Position numbers and translations under genes: made by a program. A DNA stretch of 8,714 nt from an uncultured Clostridia bacterium (GTDB taxonomy: Bacteria > Bacillota > Clostridia > Oscillospirales > Acutalibacteraceae), in the NCBI GenBank assembly GCA_937884625.1, contig CALGCE010000228.1, positions 1-8,714 of the forward strand. The letters run 5' to 3'. The notes under the pieces were generated by a model. It had not been told where the DNA came from and ran no database searches. It worked only from the letters and a program-made list of their open reading frames with translations. This document shows positions 1-6,006 of the stretch, piece by piece; positions within the stretch are counted from its first letter, which is position 1; the number at the start of each line of letters is the position of its first letter.

Positions 1-192
1 ATCTTTATAAGCATCTTCAAGATTAAGAGTCCATGAAGTATCGCCGGAAAGCACCACAGTATCATCATTGGTTACAATTCTTTTCCAATTAGACGCTATT
101 CTTTCGGTGTAGTTTTCCCAACCTTTAAAAACATTCATAGGCTTGTCCGTACCAAAAGATAAATGCAAATCCGATATTGTAAAAAGTTTCAT
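1..192 (-). CDS. Metallophosphoesterase (calcineurin-like), N-terminal part only
   Basis: Only the first 64 codons are inside the window; the gene runs off the left edge. The translation begins MKLFTISDLHLSFG, so the first metal-binding motif D-x-H is at residues 8-10, and a second motif, G-D-T-S-W, is at residues 50-54. These are the first two of the metal-ligand blocks of the calcineurin-like phosphoesterase superfamily, which hydrolyses phosphomono- or diesters with a dinuclear metal centre. The GD-x-SW form with an early W-E-N-Y is typical of a clostridial cytoplasmic subfamily whose substrate is unknown to me. No signal peptide is visible. The start is the ATG whose first base is 192; only a weak GGTG-like site precedes it. 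It is divergent from the DUF1540 gene. The later His motifs lie outside the window, so enzyme class and substrate cannot be refined. Confidence 0.85.
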   Translation of the reverse strand, partial: MKLFTISDLHLSFGTDKPMNVFKGWENYTERIASNWKRIVTNDDTVVLSGDTSWTLNLEDAYKD

Positions 193-244
193 AACTTTTG
201 AGCACCAACTTTACATAAATAATAAATACTTACAAATAATAATA

Positions 245-262
245 TCGGCTTAAAAAAGCCGA
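245..262 (+). repeat. Perfect 7-bp inverted repeat (hairpin) just before the DUF1540 ribosome binding site
   Basis: TCGGCTT at 245-251 and AAGCCGA at 256-262 are perfect reverse complements around an AAAA loop. The right arm ends two bases before the Shine-Dalgarno AAAGGA (264-269) of the DUF1540 gene at 279. If transcribed from the plus strand it would be a stable 5'-UTR hairpin that could affect ribosome access or mRNA stability. On either strand it lacks a long T-run directly after the stem, so it is not a good terminator. A role is inference only. Confidence 0.5.
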
Positions 263-278
263 GAAAGGATGATATAAA

Positions 279-443
279 ATGTCAGATTGTTGTAAAACAG
301 AATCTTGTATCCGTTGCAGTGTAAAAAATTGTATTCATCACACAATGAACGATTCCTGCTCTGCGGGTGAAATTCAGGTAGGTAGCCGTACCTCAAACAC
401 AGCCGACGAAACCTGCTGCGATACTTTCAGATTAAAAGACTGA
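279..443 (+). CDS. DUF1540 domain-containing small cysteine-rich protein
   Basis: This 54-residue frame begins at an ATG preceded by AAAGGA at 264-269, nine bases upstream, and ends with TGA. It has seven cysteines: C4, C5, C10, C13, C18, C27, and the C46-C47 pair makes eight in all. The segment C-I-R-C-S-V-K-N-C (10-18), followed by C27-S-A-G-E-I-Q-V-G and a terminal C-C-D-T-F, matches the DUF1540 pattern. This is a short family common in Clostridia and Bacilli, present singly or as tandem copies. The regularly spaced Cys suggest metal binding, but the function is not established. No signal peptide or membrane segment is seen. It appears to be a single-gene transcript: a perfect hairpin lies just upstream of its ribosome binding site and a strong terminator follows 10 bases after the stop. 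A weak possible promoter is TTGAGC (198-203) with TAATAA (220-225), which I do not list separately. Confidence 0.85.
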   Translation: MSDCCKTESCIRCSVKNCIHHTMNDSCSAGEIQVGSRTSNTADETCCDTFRLKD

Positions 444-453
444 TTATCTTCCA

Positions 454-494
454 AATGAGAGTGCTGACAAAAGTCAACACTCTCATTATTTTTT
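454..494. terminator. Intrinsic terminator between convergent DUF1540 and thrC, probably bidirectional
   Basis: The arms AATGAGAGTG (454-463) and CACTCTCATT (478-487) pair perfectly over 10 bp. After one C/A mismatch, TGAC/GTCA adds four more pairs around an AAAA loop (469-472). On the plus strand the stem is followed by A then six T (489-494), a classic intrinsic terminator 10 bases after the DUF1540 stop. On the minus strand the hairpin directly follows the thrC stop (493-495), but the T-run after it is only TTT, so termination is likely weaker in that direction. Confidence 0.88.
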
Positions 495-1977
495 AAATAC
501 CTAAACAATCACAAACAGCCTTATACATATCATCTTTGCCGACAGTAGTATTAAAACGCACTTTTGCGTTTTCAAGTTGTGCAATAGGTGTCGGAACATC
601 GGTTTTCGTAACACTTGACAACAGCCGTACCGTTTCAAACTCGCTGTCACTCGTTTTATCGGACAGTGCCGACAGCACACTTCTTGCAAACTTATACGGC
701 GATGCGGTTGATGCTATTATAACAGGTCTTCTATCGCCCGTTTCTTTTAAGTATTTATTGTAAACGTTTACTGCGACGGCGGTATGAGTATCGCAAAGAT
801 AACCGTATTTTTTTAAGGTATCATTAATTGTACTGATGGTATCGTTATCATCACAATATCCGCCGTAGAAGATGTCTTGCAATTTTGTCTTTATTTCTGT
901 GCTTACTTCGAATTTACCGTTTTTTGACAACTGATTTTGAAGTGATGCGACATATTGGTCGTCATTACCGCAAAGTTCAAAGAGCATACGTTCAAGGTTA
1001 CTTGAAATCAAAATATCCATTGACGGAGAAATCGTTGTATAGAACTTACGATTACGGTCATAAATACCTGTATTTATAAAATCGGTAAGTACATTATTTG
1101 AATTAGACGCACATATAAGTTTGTTTATCGGCACACCCATTTTTTTGGCATAGTAAGCGGCTAGAATGTTGCCGAAATTACCCGTTGGAACAGTTATGTT
1201 AAATCCGCTTGATAAATCGGCTTTGTCATTTAACAAATCACAGTATGCTGAAATGTAATAAATAATTTGGGGTACAAGTCTTCCCCAATTTATAGAATTA
1301 GCAGAAGAAAACTCCATATTATTTTTTGCAAGGTTGTCCTTAACGGAATTATCGGTAAATATTTTCTTAACGCCCGACTGTGCATCGTCAAAGTTACCCT
1401 TAATCGCACAAACGTGTACGTTTTCGCCTTTTTGAGAATCCATTTGGAGTTTCTGCATAGGACTTACGCCCTCGCTCGGATAAAACACGATTATTTCGGT
1501 ATTCTCCACGTCTTTAAAACCTTCAAGTGCCGCTTTTCCCGTATCGCCGGAAGTTGCAACCAAAATGACCGTCTTTTTACCTGATGACACTTTTTTTGCA
1601 GAAGTAGTAAGCAGGTAAGGCAGTAATTGCAAAGCAAGGTCTTTAAATGCACAGGTAGGACCGTGCCACAATTCCAATATATTAATATTATCATTGATTT
1701 TTTTAATTGGTGCAGGTTTATTATTATCAAAACTGCCGTCATAAGCACCGTTTACGCAATATTTAATTTCATCAGGTGTAAAATCGTCTAAAAACAGTTT
1801 TAGTATATACTCTGCTTTGTCTATATAACTTAAACCGCATAAATTTTCAAAATCCTTTGCGGTCAATTTCGGAAAACTGTCAGGCACGAACAAACCGCCC
1901 TCACTCGATATACCGTGAGCAATAGCGGCAGCAGCTGACACCCTTACTGATTTATCTCTTGTACTAACATATTCCAT
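493..1977 (-). CDS. thrC: Threonine synthase
   Basis: This PLP enzyme converts O-phospho-L-homoserine and water to L-threonine and phosphate, the last step of threonine synthesis in the cytoplasm. The 494-residue length is that of the longer threonine synthase class found in E. coli, yeast and many Clostridia. The N-terminal domain opens with Y-V-S-T-R and G-I-S-S-E-G-G-L-F-V-P (22-32). The PLP-binding lysine is K112 in H-G-P-T-C-A-F-K-D (105-113). S-G-D-T-G-K-A-A (143-150) and the glycine-rich G-N-F-G-N (266-270) are the usual fold-type II cofactor and phosphate-binding loops. T-H-T-A-V (397-401) is the conserved late motif. The ATG is preceded nine bases upstream by a perfect AGGAGG (plus-strand 1987-1992). 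It lies 35 nt after the M19 dipeptidase gene and is probably the last gene of the lepB operon, ending at the convergent terminator. Other threonine-pathway genes (hom, thrB) are not here. Confidence 0.97.
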   Translation of the reverse strand: MEYVSTRDKSVRVSAAAAIAHGISSEGGLFVPDSFPKLTAKDFENLCGLSYIDKAEYILKLFLDDFTPDEIKYCVNGAYDGSFDNNKPAPIKKINDNINILELWHGPTCAFKDLALQLLPYLLTTSAKKVSSGKKTVILVATSGDTGKAALEGFKDVENTEIIVFYPSEGVSPMQKLQMDSQKGENVHVCAIKGNFDDAQSGVKKIFTDNSVKDNLAKNNMEFSSANSINWGRLVPQIIYYISAYCDLLNDKADLSSGFNITVPTGNFGNILAAYYAKKMGVPINKLICASNSNNVLTDFINTGIYDRNRKFYTTISPSMDILISSNLERMLFELCGNDDQYVASLQNQLSKNGKFEVSTEIKTKLQDIFYGGYCDDNDTISTINDTLKKYGYLCDTHTAVAVNVYNKYLKETGDRRPVIIASTASPYKFARSVLSALSDKTSDSEFETVRLLSSVTKTDVPTPIAQLENAKVRFNTTVGKDDMYKAVCDCLGI

Positions 1978-2012
1978 TATTTTTTGCCTCCTGCATTATT
2001 GTACATTAAAGT

Positions 2013-2861
2013 TTATCTTTTGTCAAAGAAGAAATTATCGGCATTTGTATAAAAAATTTTATTTAAAGATTTATCATTTATTCCCCTTGAACTTAAATAA
2101 CCGTAAAGTTTTGGTATAGCTGATATATTTTTAAGTTCGTCTGACATTTCGGCACCGTCAAAATCGGAGCCTATACATATACTATTTTCAAGGTCAAGTA
2201 AGAGCATATGATATATATTTTCGTATATCTTTTCAAATACGTTTTGTCCGCCTAAAAAAACAGAATAAAGACAAATACCTATTACTCCGTTTTTTTGTGC
2301 TATAAGTTTTAACTGTTCGTCATATAAATTCCGTTTATGGTCGCAAATTGCCCTGCAACACGAGTGTGATGCAAACGGATAATCGGCAATTTCAATTGCC
2401 TTATAAAAACCTTTTTCGTTTATATGCGACAGGTCGCAGAACATTTTGTTTTTATTAAGTCTTTTAATAACTGCTCTGCCAAAATCGGTAAGAGGTGCAT
2501 CGCTGAACGCTCCCCCGCCTATTCTGTTTTCGCCGTTCCAAGTAAGAGTAAGAGCAGATATTCCGTCGTTTTTCAATTGGTCAATACGTTCTGTTTTATC
2601 TTCAATTACCGCTCCGCCCTCAACGGTCATTATCGGTGTAAGATTATTCCTCTTTTTCAATTTTTTAAAGTTGTTTAATATTTTCTTATAAAGTTCAAAC
2701 GGTGCTTTAATATCATCTTTTATCCAAATTGCAAAGCACTGTTTCCAATTATTAAATACATTGCCGAAATCATTGTTTACAGCAAGGCTTTTATCATTCA
2801 AGTCCAGATTTCTCTTATAACATTCGTATGCGGTATCACAGTGTAAGTCAAAATAATCCAT
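2013..2861 (-). CDS. Membrane dipeptidase-type peptidase (family M19)
   Basis: The 282-residue protein belongs to the renal dipeptidase family M19: dinuclear zinc enzymes of the amidohydrolase fold that cleave dipeptides, including ones with a D-residue at the C-terminal side. Ligands that can be aligned to the family are H7 and D9 in D-L-H-C-D-T, the bridging E81 in T-V-E-G-G, H146 in D-L-S-H and H166 in A-S-H-S. The S-D-F-D-G-A block (232-237) carries the catalytic aspartate. The T-W-N-G-E-N segment (107-112) is the form seen in bacterial members in place of the eukaryotic T-H-S-C-N. No signal peptide or lipid anchor is present, so it should be cytoplasmic despite the family name. The start codon is preceded by AAGGTGG (plus-strand 2869-2875), which overlaps the yraN stop. 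The gap to yraN is 12 nt, so it is co-transcribed. Its substrate is not predictable; cell-wall or nutrient dipeptides are possibilities. Confidence 0.93.
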   Translation of the reverse strand: MDYFDLHCDTAYECYKRNLDLNDKSLAVNNDFGNVFNNWKQCFAIWIKDDIKAPFELYKKILNNFKKLKKRNNLTPIMTVEGGAVIEDKTERIDQLKNDGISALTLTWNGENRIGGGAFSDAPLTDFGRAVIKRLNKNKMFCDLSHINEKGFYKAIEIADYPFASHSCCRAICDHKRNLYDEQLKLIAQKNGVIGICLYSVFLGGQNVFEKIYENIYHMLLLDLENSICIGSDFDGAEMSDELKNISAIPKLYGYLSSRGINDKSLNKIFYTNADNFFFDKR

Positions 2862-2873
2862 AAAAAGTCCACC

Positions 2874-3242
2874 TTAAAAAGCCGATTTAATATAGTTTAA
2901 CTTCCAACCCGTTGTTCCATCGTCCTTTTTATAATAGGTGACTTCCGCCGTATCAATTCTCGGTTCCAAATCAGTATTTAGGCGTTTTGTAAACATAACC
3001 GCTTCATTGCGTATTCTTTTCATTTTGCCTATGTCTATTGCTTCGTTTCCGCTGACTAACGACTTAAAACTTCTCGTCTTTACTTCAACAAATATTATAT
3101 TTTTATCGTCCTGTGCTATAATATCTACTTCGCCGTACCTATCTTTCCAATTGCGTTTAATTATTATACAACCCTTGCTTTTAAGATACTCGGCTACTTT
3201 TTTCTCTCCGATAGCACCTATTTCATTGCTTTTAGTGTACAT
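2874..3242 (-). CDS. yraN: YraN / UPF0102 family protein (nuclease-like fold)
   Basis: At 122 residues it has the normal length for UPF0102. Visible motifs are I-G-A-I-G-E-K-K-V-A-E-Y-L (8-20), the R-Y-G-E-V-D-I-I segment (35-42) and F-V-E-V-K-T-R (51-57). The acidic D40 and E53-x-K55 match the core of the PD-(D/E)xK nuclease fold, so the family is related to Holliday-junction resolvase-like and restriction-like nucleases. Its cellular activity remains unproven, as far as I know. The start overlaps the end of rnhB by 11 nt, and no Shine-Dalgarno site is seen before the ATG, so translation is probably coupled to rnhB. The rnhB-yraN pairing is a recurrent Firmicute arrangement and fits a nucleic-acid maintenance role, by inference. 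Confidence 0.93.
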   Translation of the reverse strand: MYTKSNEIGAIGEKKVAEYLKSKGCIIIKRNWKDRYGEVDIIAQDDKNIIFVEVKTRSFKSLVSGNEAIDIGKMKRIRNEAVMFTKRLNTDLEPRIDTAEVTYYKKDDGTTGWKLNYIKSAF

Positions 3243-3831
3243 TTTTCAAAAACGATACCCTATGTATCTCACAAATACCGTTTTCTTTTATTGCGGTATA
3301 GTGGTCTTTTGTTCCGTAACCCTTGTGTTTCTTAAATCCGTACTGCGGATATTGTTCATCGTATTTTAACATAAGTCTGTCCCTGCTGACCTTTGCCAAA
3401 ATAGATGCCGCTGCAACAGAATATGATTTTGCATCGCCTTTTATAACGGTTTCGCAGTCAATTTTAATATTTTTAGGAACCCTGTTACCGTCAATCAAAG
3501 CATAGTCAGGCTTTACAGATAAGCCGTCTATTGCCCTGTTCATTGCAAGAAAGGTTGCACCTAATATATTATATTCCTCTATTTCATCAACACTTGCATA
3601 GCAAATGCAAAAATCAACAGCGTTTTTTGTTATTATATCAAATAACTGTTCCCTTTTCTTCTCACTCAATTTTTTAGAATCGTCAAGTCCCTCAATTATA
3701 AAGTTTTGCGGCAATATTACCGCCGCCGCACAAACGGGACCTGCGAGCGGTCCTCTGCCTGCCTCATCGACACCGCAAACGCATTTATATCCGTTTAACT
3801 TTGCTTTTTCTTCGTATGAAAAATCAGGCAT
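3232..3831 (-). CDS. rnhB: Ribonuclease HII
   Basis: RNase HII cuts the RNA strand of RNA-DNA hybrids and starts removal of single ribonucleotides embedded in DNA. Numbered from the ATG chosen here (199 aa), the signature G-V-D-E-A-G-R-G-P-L-A-G-P is at 20-32, with catalytic D22 and E23. L-I-D-G-N supplies D114 and K-G-D supplies D133, completing the D-E-D-D set. S-I-L-A-K-V-S-R-D (143-151) is the usual conserved helix. The C-terminal K-H-K-G-Y-G-T and H-R-x-S-F blocks are also present. The open frame extends six codons upstream to a TTG at 3849. I prefer the ATG at 3831 because GGCGGAAG lies just before it, whereas nothing resembling a ribosome binding site precedes the TTG. With this start it overlaps the end of rbgA by 8 nt and the start of yraN by 11 nt, indicating tight co-translation. 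Confidence 0.95.
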   Translation of the reverse strand: MPDFSYEEKAKLNGYKCVCGVDEAGRGPLAGPVCAAAVILPQNFIIEGLDDSKKLSEKKREQLFDIITKNAVDFCICYASVDEIEEYNILGATFLAMNRAIDGLSVKPDYALIDGNRVPKNIKIDCETVIKGDAKSYSVAAASILAKVSRDRLMLKYDEQYPQYGFKKHKGYGTKDHYTAIKENGICEIHRVSFLKNVH

Positions 3832-4690
3832 AATCTTCCGCCCTTTCAAGTGTTATACGTCCGAGTTTTAAGTTCCTGAATTCTTCGAGTAACATATTTG
3901 ATGCCCTTTCGGTATCTACATTACCGCCTCTTATCATCATACCCCTGCTCTTACCTATAAGGCAAAGCGTATCATAAGGCTCCTCACAAATTTGGGCTAT
4001 TTTATAACGCTCTTTTAAAATGTCAGGATAGTTAGCCGTTAGAATTTCTATAAGTCTTACCGCTAAAAGTTCGGTATCAATTATTCTATCGGTTACCGCC
4101 CCCGTAAAGGCTAAATGTTCGCCGACAGTCGCATCTTCAAATTTAGGCCAAAGTACACCCGGTGTATCAAGAAGTTCTAACTGCTTATCAACGCTAAACC
4201 ACTGATTACCCCTCGTAACACCCGGTCGGTTTTCTACTTTTGCACGACTGCCACCTGCTATTTTATTAATAAAAGACGATTTGCCGACATTCGGTATTCC
4301 TACTGCCATAACTCTAAGCGGTTTACCCACCATACCTTTTTGACGGTATAATTCGAGTTTATCAGCAAGTGTTCTTTTAACCTCGTCTTTAAAGTTCTGC
4401 AATCCCTTACCCGACTTGCAGTCAACAGGTATTGCGACCGTACCGCTTTTTTTATAATATTCTATCCACTCTTGGGTTGCCTTGCTATCCGCCATATCAC
4501 ATTTATTAAGAAGTAAAATACGGGGTTTGCCTGAAATAATACCCGTCAGGTCGGGATTTCGACTGCTGACGGGTATTCTTGCATCAACTATTTCGGCAAC
4601 CGCATCTATTATTTTCATATGTTCGGTAATCTGACGTTTGGTCTTTGCCATATGACCGGGAAACCACTGAATATTCTGCGTATTGCTCAT
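3824..4690 (-). CDS. rbgA: Ribosome biogenesis GTPase YlqF/RbgA
   Basis: RbgA is a circularly permuted GTPase needed for late assembly of the 50S subunit in Gram-positive bacteria. The permuted motif order is visible in the 288 residues. G4 N-K-C-D (62-65) and the G5-like D-C-K-S-G-K-G (90-96) come first. They are followed by the P-loop G1 G-I-P-N-V-G-K-S-S (131-139), a G2 threonine in G-V-T-R-G (157-161) and G3 D-T-P-G (175-178). The N-terminal W-F-P-G-H-M-A-K (9-16) is the family hallmark, and the C-terminal part (about 200-288) is the helical RNA-binding ANTAR-like extension. The start overlaps the lepB stop as ATGA (4 nt). A GGGGGA stretch lies about ten bases upstream of the ATG. Its position after rplS and before rnhB matches the B. 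subtilis order; co-expression with L19 would suit its 50S assembly role. Confidence 0.97.
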   Translation of the reverse strand: MSNTQNIQWFPGHMAKTKRQITEHMKIIDAVAEIVDARIPVSSRNPDLTGIISGKPRILLLNKCDMADSKATQEWIEYYKKSGTVAIPVDCKSGKGLQNFKDEVKRTLADKLELYRQKGMVGKPLRVMAVGIPNVGKSSFINKIAGGSRAKVENRPGVTRGNQWFSVDKQLELLDTPGVLWPKFEDATVGEHLAFTGAVTDRIIDTELLAVRLIEILTANYPDILKERYKIAQICEEPYDTLCLIGKSRGMMIRGGNVDTERASNMLLEEFRNLKLGRITLERAEDYA

Positions 4691-5316
4691 AATCCAAGTC
4701 CCCCGATTTTGGTAAACGGGAATATCCGAAATACTGCGTGTCCTAAAATATAACGTGTATCTATCATACCGTCATTTCCGATTCTCGAAGAACGGCTGTC
4801 AAGCGAATCGTTACGGTTATCTCCTAAAACGAATACACACCCCTCGGGGACTACTACGGGGAATTCCACACCGTCATTATAATTAAGATTAGTAGGTGTT
4901 GCAGTATACTTTTCGTCTAACTTCTTACCGTCAACGTATACAAAACCATTTTCAAAATCAATATTAACGGTCTGCCCCTGCGTTGCAATAACACGCTTTA
5001 TGATAGGTAACTGACTTTGAATACTTCCTGAAACTGAATTTTCAATGTTTCTTGAAATAACCACTATATCTCCGTATTCAGGTTTATAGGCAAAGTTAGT
5101 TAAAACAACCTTTTCGCCCTCAAAAAGAGTGTTTTGCATAGAACGTCCCTCAATTGTTGCAACCCTGAATATAAACAGAAATATAATTACAACTGATACC
5201 AAAGCCGTTACGAAAACATCAAGCCACTCAAATATCTGCACCGTTAAACTTCTCATATCAGAACTGTCAGAGTTTGTTTTTTCAGGCTCTGTTTGACTGA
5301 TACCTGTCTCGTTCAT
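4687..5316 (-). CDS. lepB: Signal peptidase I
   Basis: This membrane-bound serine protease removes signal peptides from secreted proteins on the outer face of the membrane. From the ATG at 5316 it has 209 residues. A polar N-terminus (1-30) is followed by one membrane segment (about 33-52). Box B G-R-S-M carries the nucleophile S59, the box around I-I-K-R-V-I carries the general base K107, and G-D-N-R-N-D-S-L-D-S-R is at 165-175. The frame is open for another 39 codons upstream to 5433. I reject that start because it would run through the rplS 3' end and through a terminator hairpin, while the ATG at 5316 has GGTGGTG upstream. It overlaps rbgA by 4 nt (ATGA). A single membrane segment is the usual Gram-positive topology. 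Whether it has a promoter of its own in 5317-5389 is unclear; the alternative is read-through from rplS. Confidence 0.95.
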   Translation of the reverse strand: MNETGISQTEPEKTNSDSSDMRSLTVQIFEWLDVFVTALVSVVIIFLFIFRVATIEGRSMQNTLFEGEKVVLTNFAYKPEYGDIVVISRNIENSVSGSIQSQLPIIKRVIATQGQTVNIDFENGFVYVDGKKLDEKYTATPTNLNYNDGVEFPVVVPEGCVFVLGDNRNDSLDSRSSRIGNDGMIDTRYILGHAVFRIFPFTKIGGLGL

Positions 5317-5333
5317 AACCACACCACCAATTT

Positions 5334-5382
5334 GAAAATTTATAAAAACACAAAGGGGGACAAGGTAAAAACCCGTCCCCCT
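5334..5382 (-). terminator. Terminator-like hairpin between rplS and lepB
   Basis: On the minus strand, AGGGGGAC (5382-5375) pairs perfectly with GTCCCCCT (5361-5354). G-U and G-C pairs can extend the stem inward towards a T-rich loop. The stem is followed by TTGTGTTTTTATAAATTTT (5352-5334), a U-rich but interrupted tail. It begins 8 bases after the rplS stop. Such a site would let abundant L19 mRNA end here, with partial read-through feeding lepB-rbgA-rnhB. The efficiency cannot be judged from sequence. Confidence 0.7.
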
Positions 5383-5389
5383 CTCACTT

Positions 5390-5731
5390 TTAAATAAGTT
5401 CTTTAACCTTTGCCGCTTTACCGACTCTGTCACGAAGATAATAAAGTTTTGCTCTGCGAACTTTACCTTTTCTTACAAGTTCAACCTTGGCAACAATGGG
5501 TGAATGCAACGGGAATACACGTTCTACGCCTACACCGTATGAAATACGGCGAACTGTAAAGGTTTCGGAAATACCGCTGTTGTTCTTAGCAATAACAGTA
5601 CCCTCAAATACCTGTATTCTCTCCTTTTCGCCCTCTTTAATTCTTACGTGAACTTTAACCGTACTACCTACAATAATTTCGGGTGCATCGGTCTTTAATA
5701 AGTCCTGTGTTAATTCTTTAACTGCGTCCAT
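5390..5731 (-). CDS. rplS: 50S ribosomal protein L19
   Basis: L19 is a large-subunit protein that sits at the 30S-50S interface. The 113-residue length and content match the family. The segment [15 protein letters not shown] (residues 20-34), then [11 protein letters not shown] (38-48) and the highly conserved [21 protein letters not shown] (58-78), followed by the basic [10 protein letters not shown] (91-100), are diagnostic. The frame can be extended by one codon to a TTG at 5734. I chose the ATG at 5731 because GGGAGG (plus-strand 5741-5746) lies nine bases upstream. The gene stands apart from rpsP-rimM-trmD, its usual upstream partners in Bacillus, and has its own strong promoter and a structured leader. 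A terminator-like hairpin follows the stop. Confidence 0.98.
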   Translation of the reverse strand: MDAVKELTQDLLKTDAPEIIVGSTVKVHVRIKEGEKERIQVFEGTVIAKNNSGISETFTVRRISYGVGVERVFPLHSPIVAKVELVRKGKVRRAKLYYLRDRVGKAAKVKELI

Positions 5732-5858
5732 CAAATTTTTCCTCCCTGACGTTTTCAGACGTTCGTGCTAAACAAAATATAACAGAGGACCGCCCGCTTC
5801 AATGTCGATAATATTTCGGCATTAAACCCACCTTAGAAGGCAAGGTGAAATCAAATGC
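5732..5858 (-). promoter_or_regulatory. Structured 5' leader of rplS, candidate L19 autoregulatory leader
   Basis: The predicted transcript start is near 5858, giving a leader of about 127 nt, long for a single ribosomal gene. It can form a 6-bp hairpin, CACCTT/AAGGTG (5847-5842 with 5834-5829, loop of 7). A second hairpin pairs AATG/CATT and CGA/TCG across one C-A mismatch (5823-5801). Near the start, CTGA/TCAG (5758-5755 with 5749-5746) can pair just before the ribosome binding site, and TCCTC (5789-5785) is complementary to GAGGA (5744-5740) within it. A putative L19 leader motif is known upstream of rplS in low-GC Gram-positives, thought to mediate feedback by free L19. Assignment here rests on position and folding potential, not on a covariance-model match. 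Confidence 0.5.
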
Positions 5859-5864
5859 TCGAAT

Positions 5865-5893
5865 ATAATACCACAAACGATCACAAAAATCAA
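5865..5893 (-). promoter_or_regulatory. Promoter of rplS (sigma-A type, extended -10)
   Basis: Read on the minus strand, TTGATT (5893-5888) and TATTAT (5870-5865) are separated by exactly 17 bases. A TGTG just before the -10 (one base apart) is the TRTG '-16' element common in Gram-positive promoters. Transcription should begin around 5858. AT-rich DNA lies upstream of the -35 and is shared with the divergent ileS promoter. Confidence 0.82.
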
Positions 5894-5941
5894 GTGTTTT
5901 TTATAAAATTTTAACCAATAGTGCAACTTTAAAAACTTTTC

Positions 5942-5970
5942 TTGATTTTTACGTCTTTGTGTGGTAATAT
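5942..5970 (+). promoter_or_regulatory. Promoter of ileS (sigma-A type, extended -10)
   Basis: TTGATT (5942-5947) and TAATAT (5965-5970) are 17 bases apart, with TGTG (5960-5963) one base before the -10. The predicted start is near 5977, leaving a leader of about 30 nt before the ileS ATG. Upstream lies a T- and A-rich stretch (5895-5941) that could act as an UP-like element. It closely resembles the divergent rplS promoter, agreeing at 21 of 29 positions. Confidence 0.82.
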
Positions 5971-6006
5971 AAATTGATTAATTTTGTAATAAAAAGGAAG
6001 GATAAG

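Noticed and set aside
245..262. Hairpin before DUF1540 as an intrinsic terminator
   Set aside because: There is no continuous T-run after the stem on either strand, and no gene ends at it.
3832..3849. TTG start of rnhB, six codons upstream
   Set aside because: There is no ribosome binding site before it, and the ATG at 3831 has GGCGGAAG upstream and sits within the rbgA stop overlap.
536..3871. Plus-strand open frames opposite thrC, the M19 gene, yraN and rnhB
   Set aside because: They are shadows of the minus-strand genes: no family motifs, no good ribosome binding sites, and fully overlapped by confident genes.
5317..5433. A 39-codon N-terminal extension of lepB
   Set aside because: It would begin inside the rplS 3' end and be translated through a terminator hairpin. 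The family start after a short polar tail and a GGTGGTG site favour the ATG at 5316.
5842..5847. AAGGTG-type sequence in the intergenic region as part of a T-box
   Set aside because: It is one arm of a simple hairpin in the rplS leader on the minus strand. The longer T-box consensus and specifier loop are absent and the orientation is wrong for ileS.
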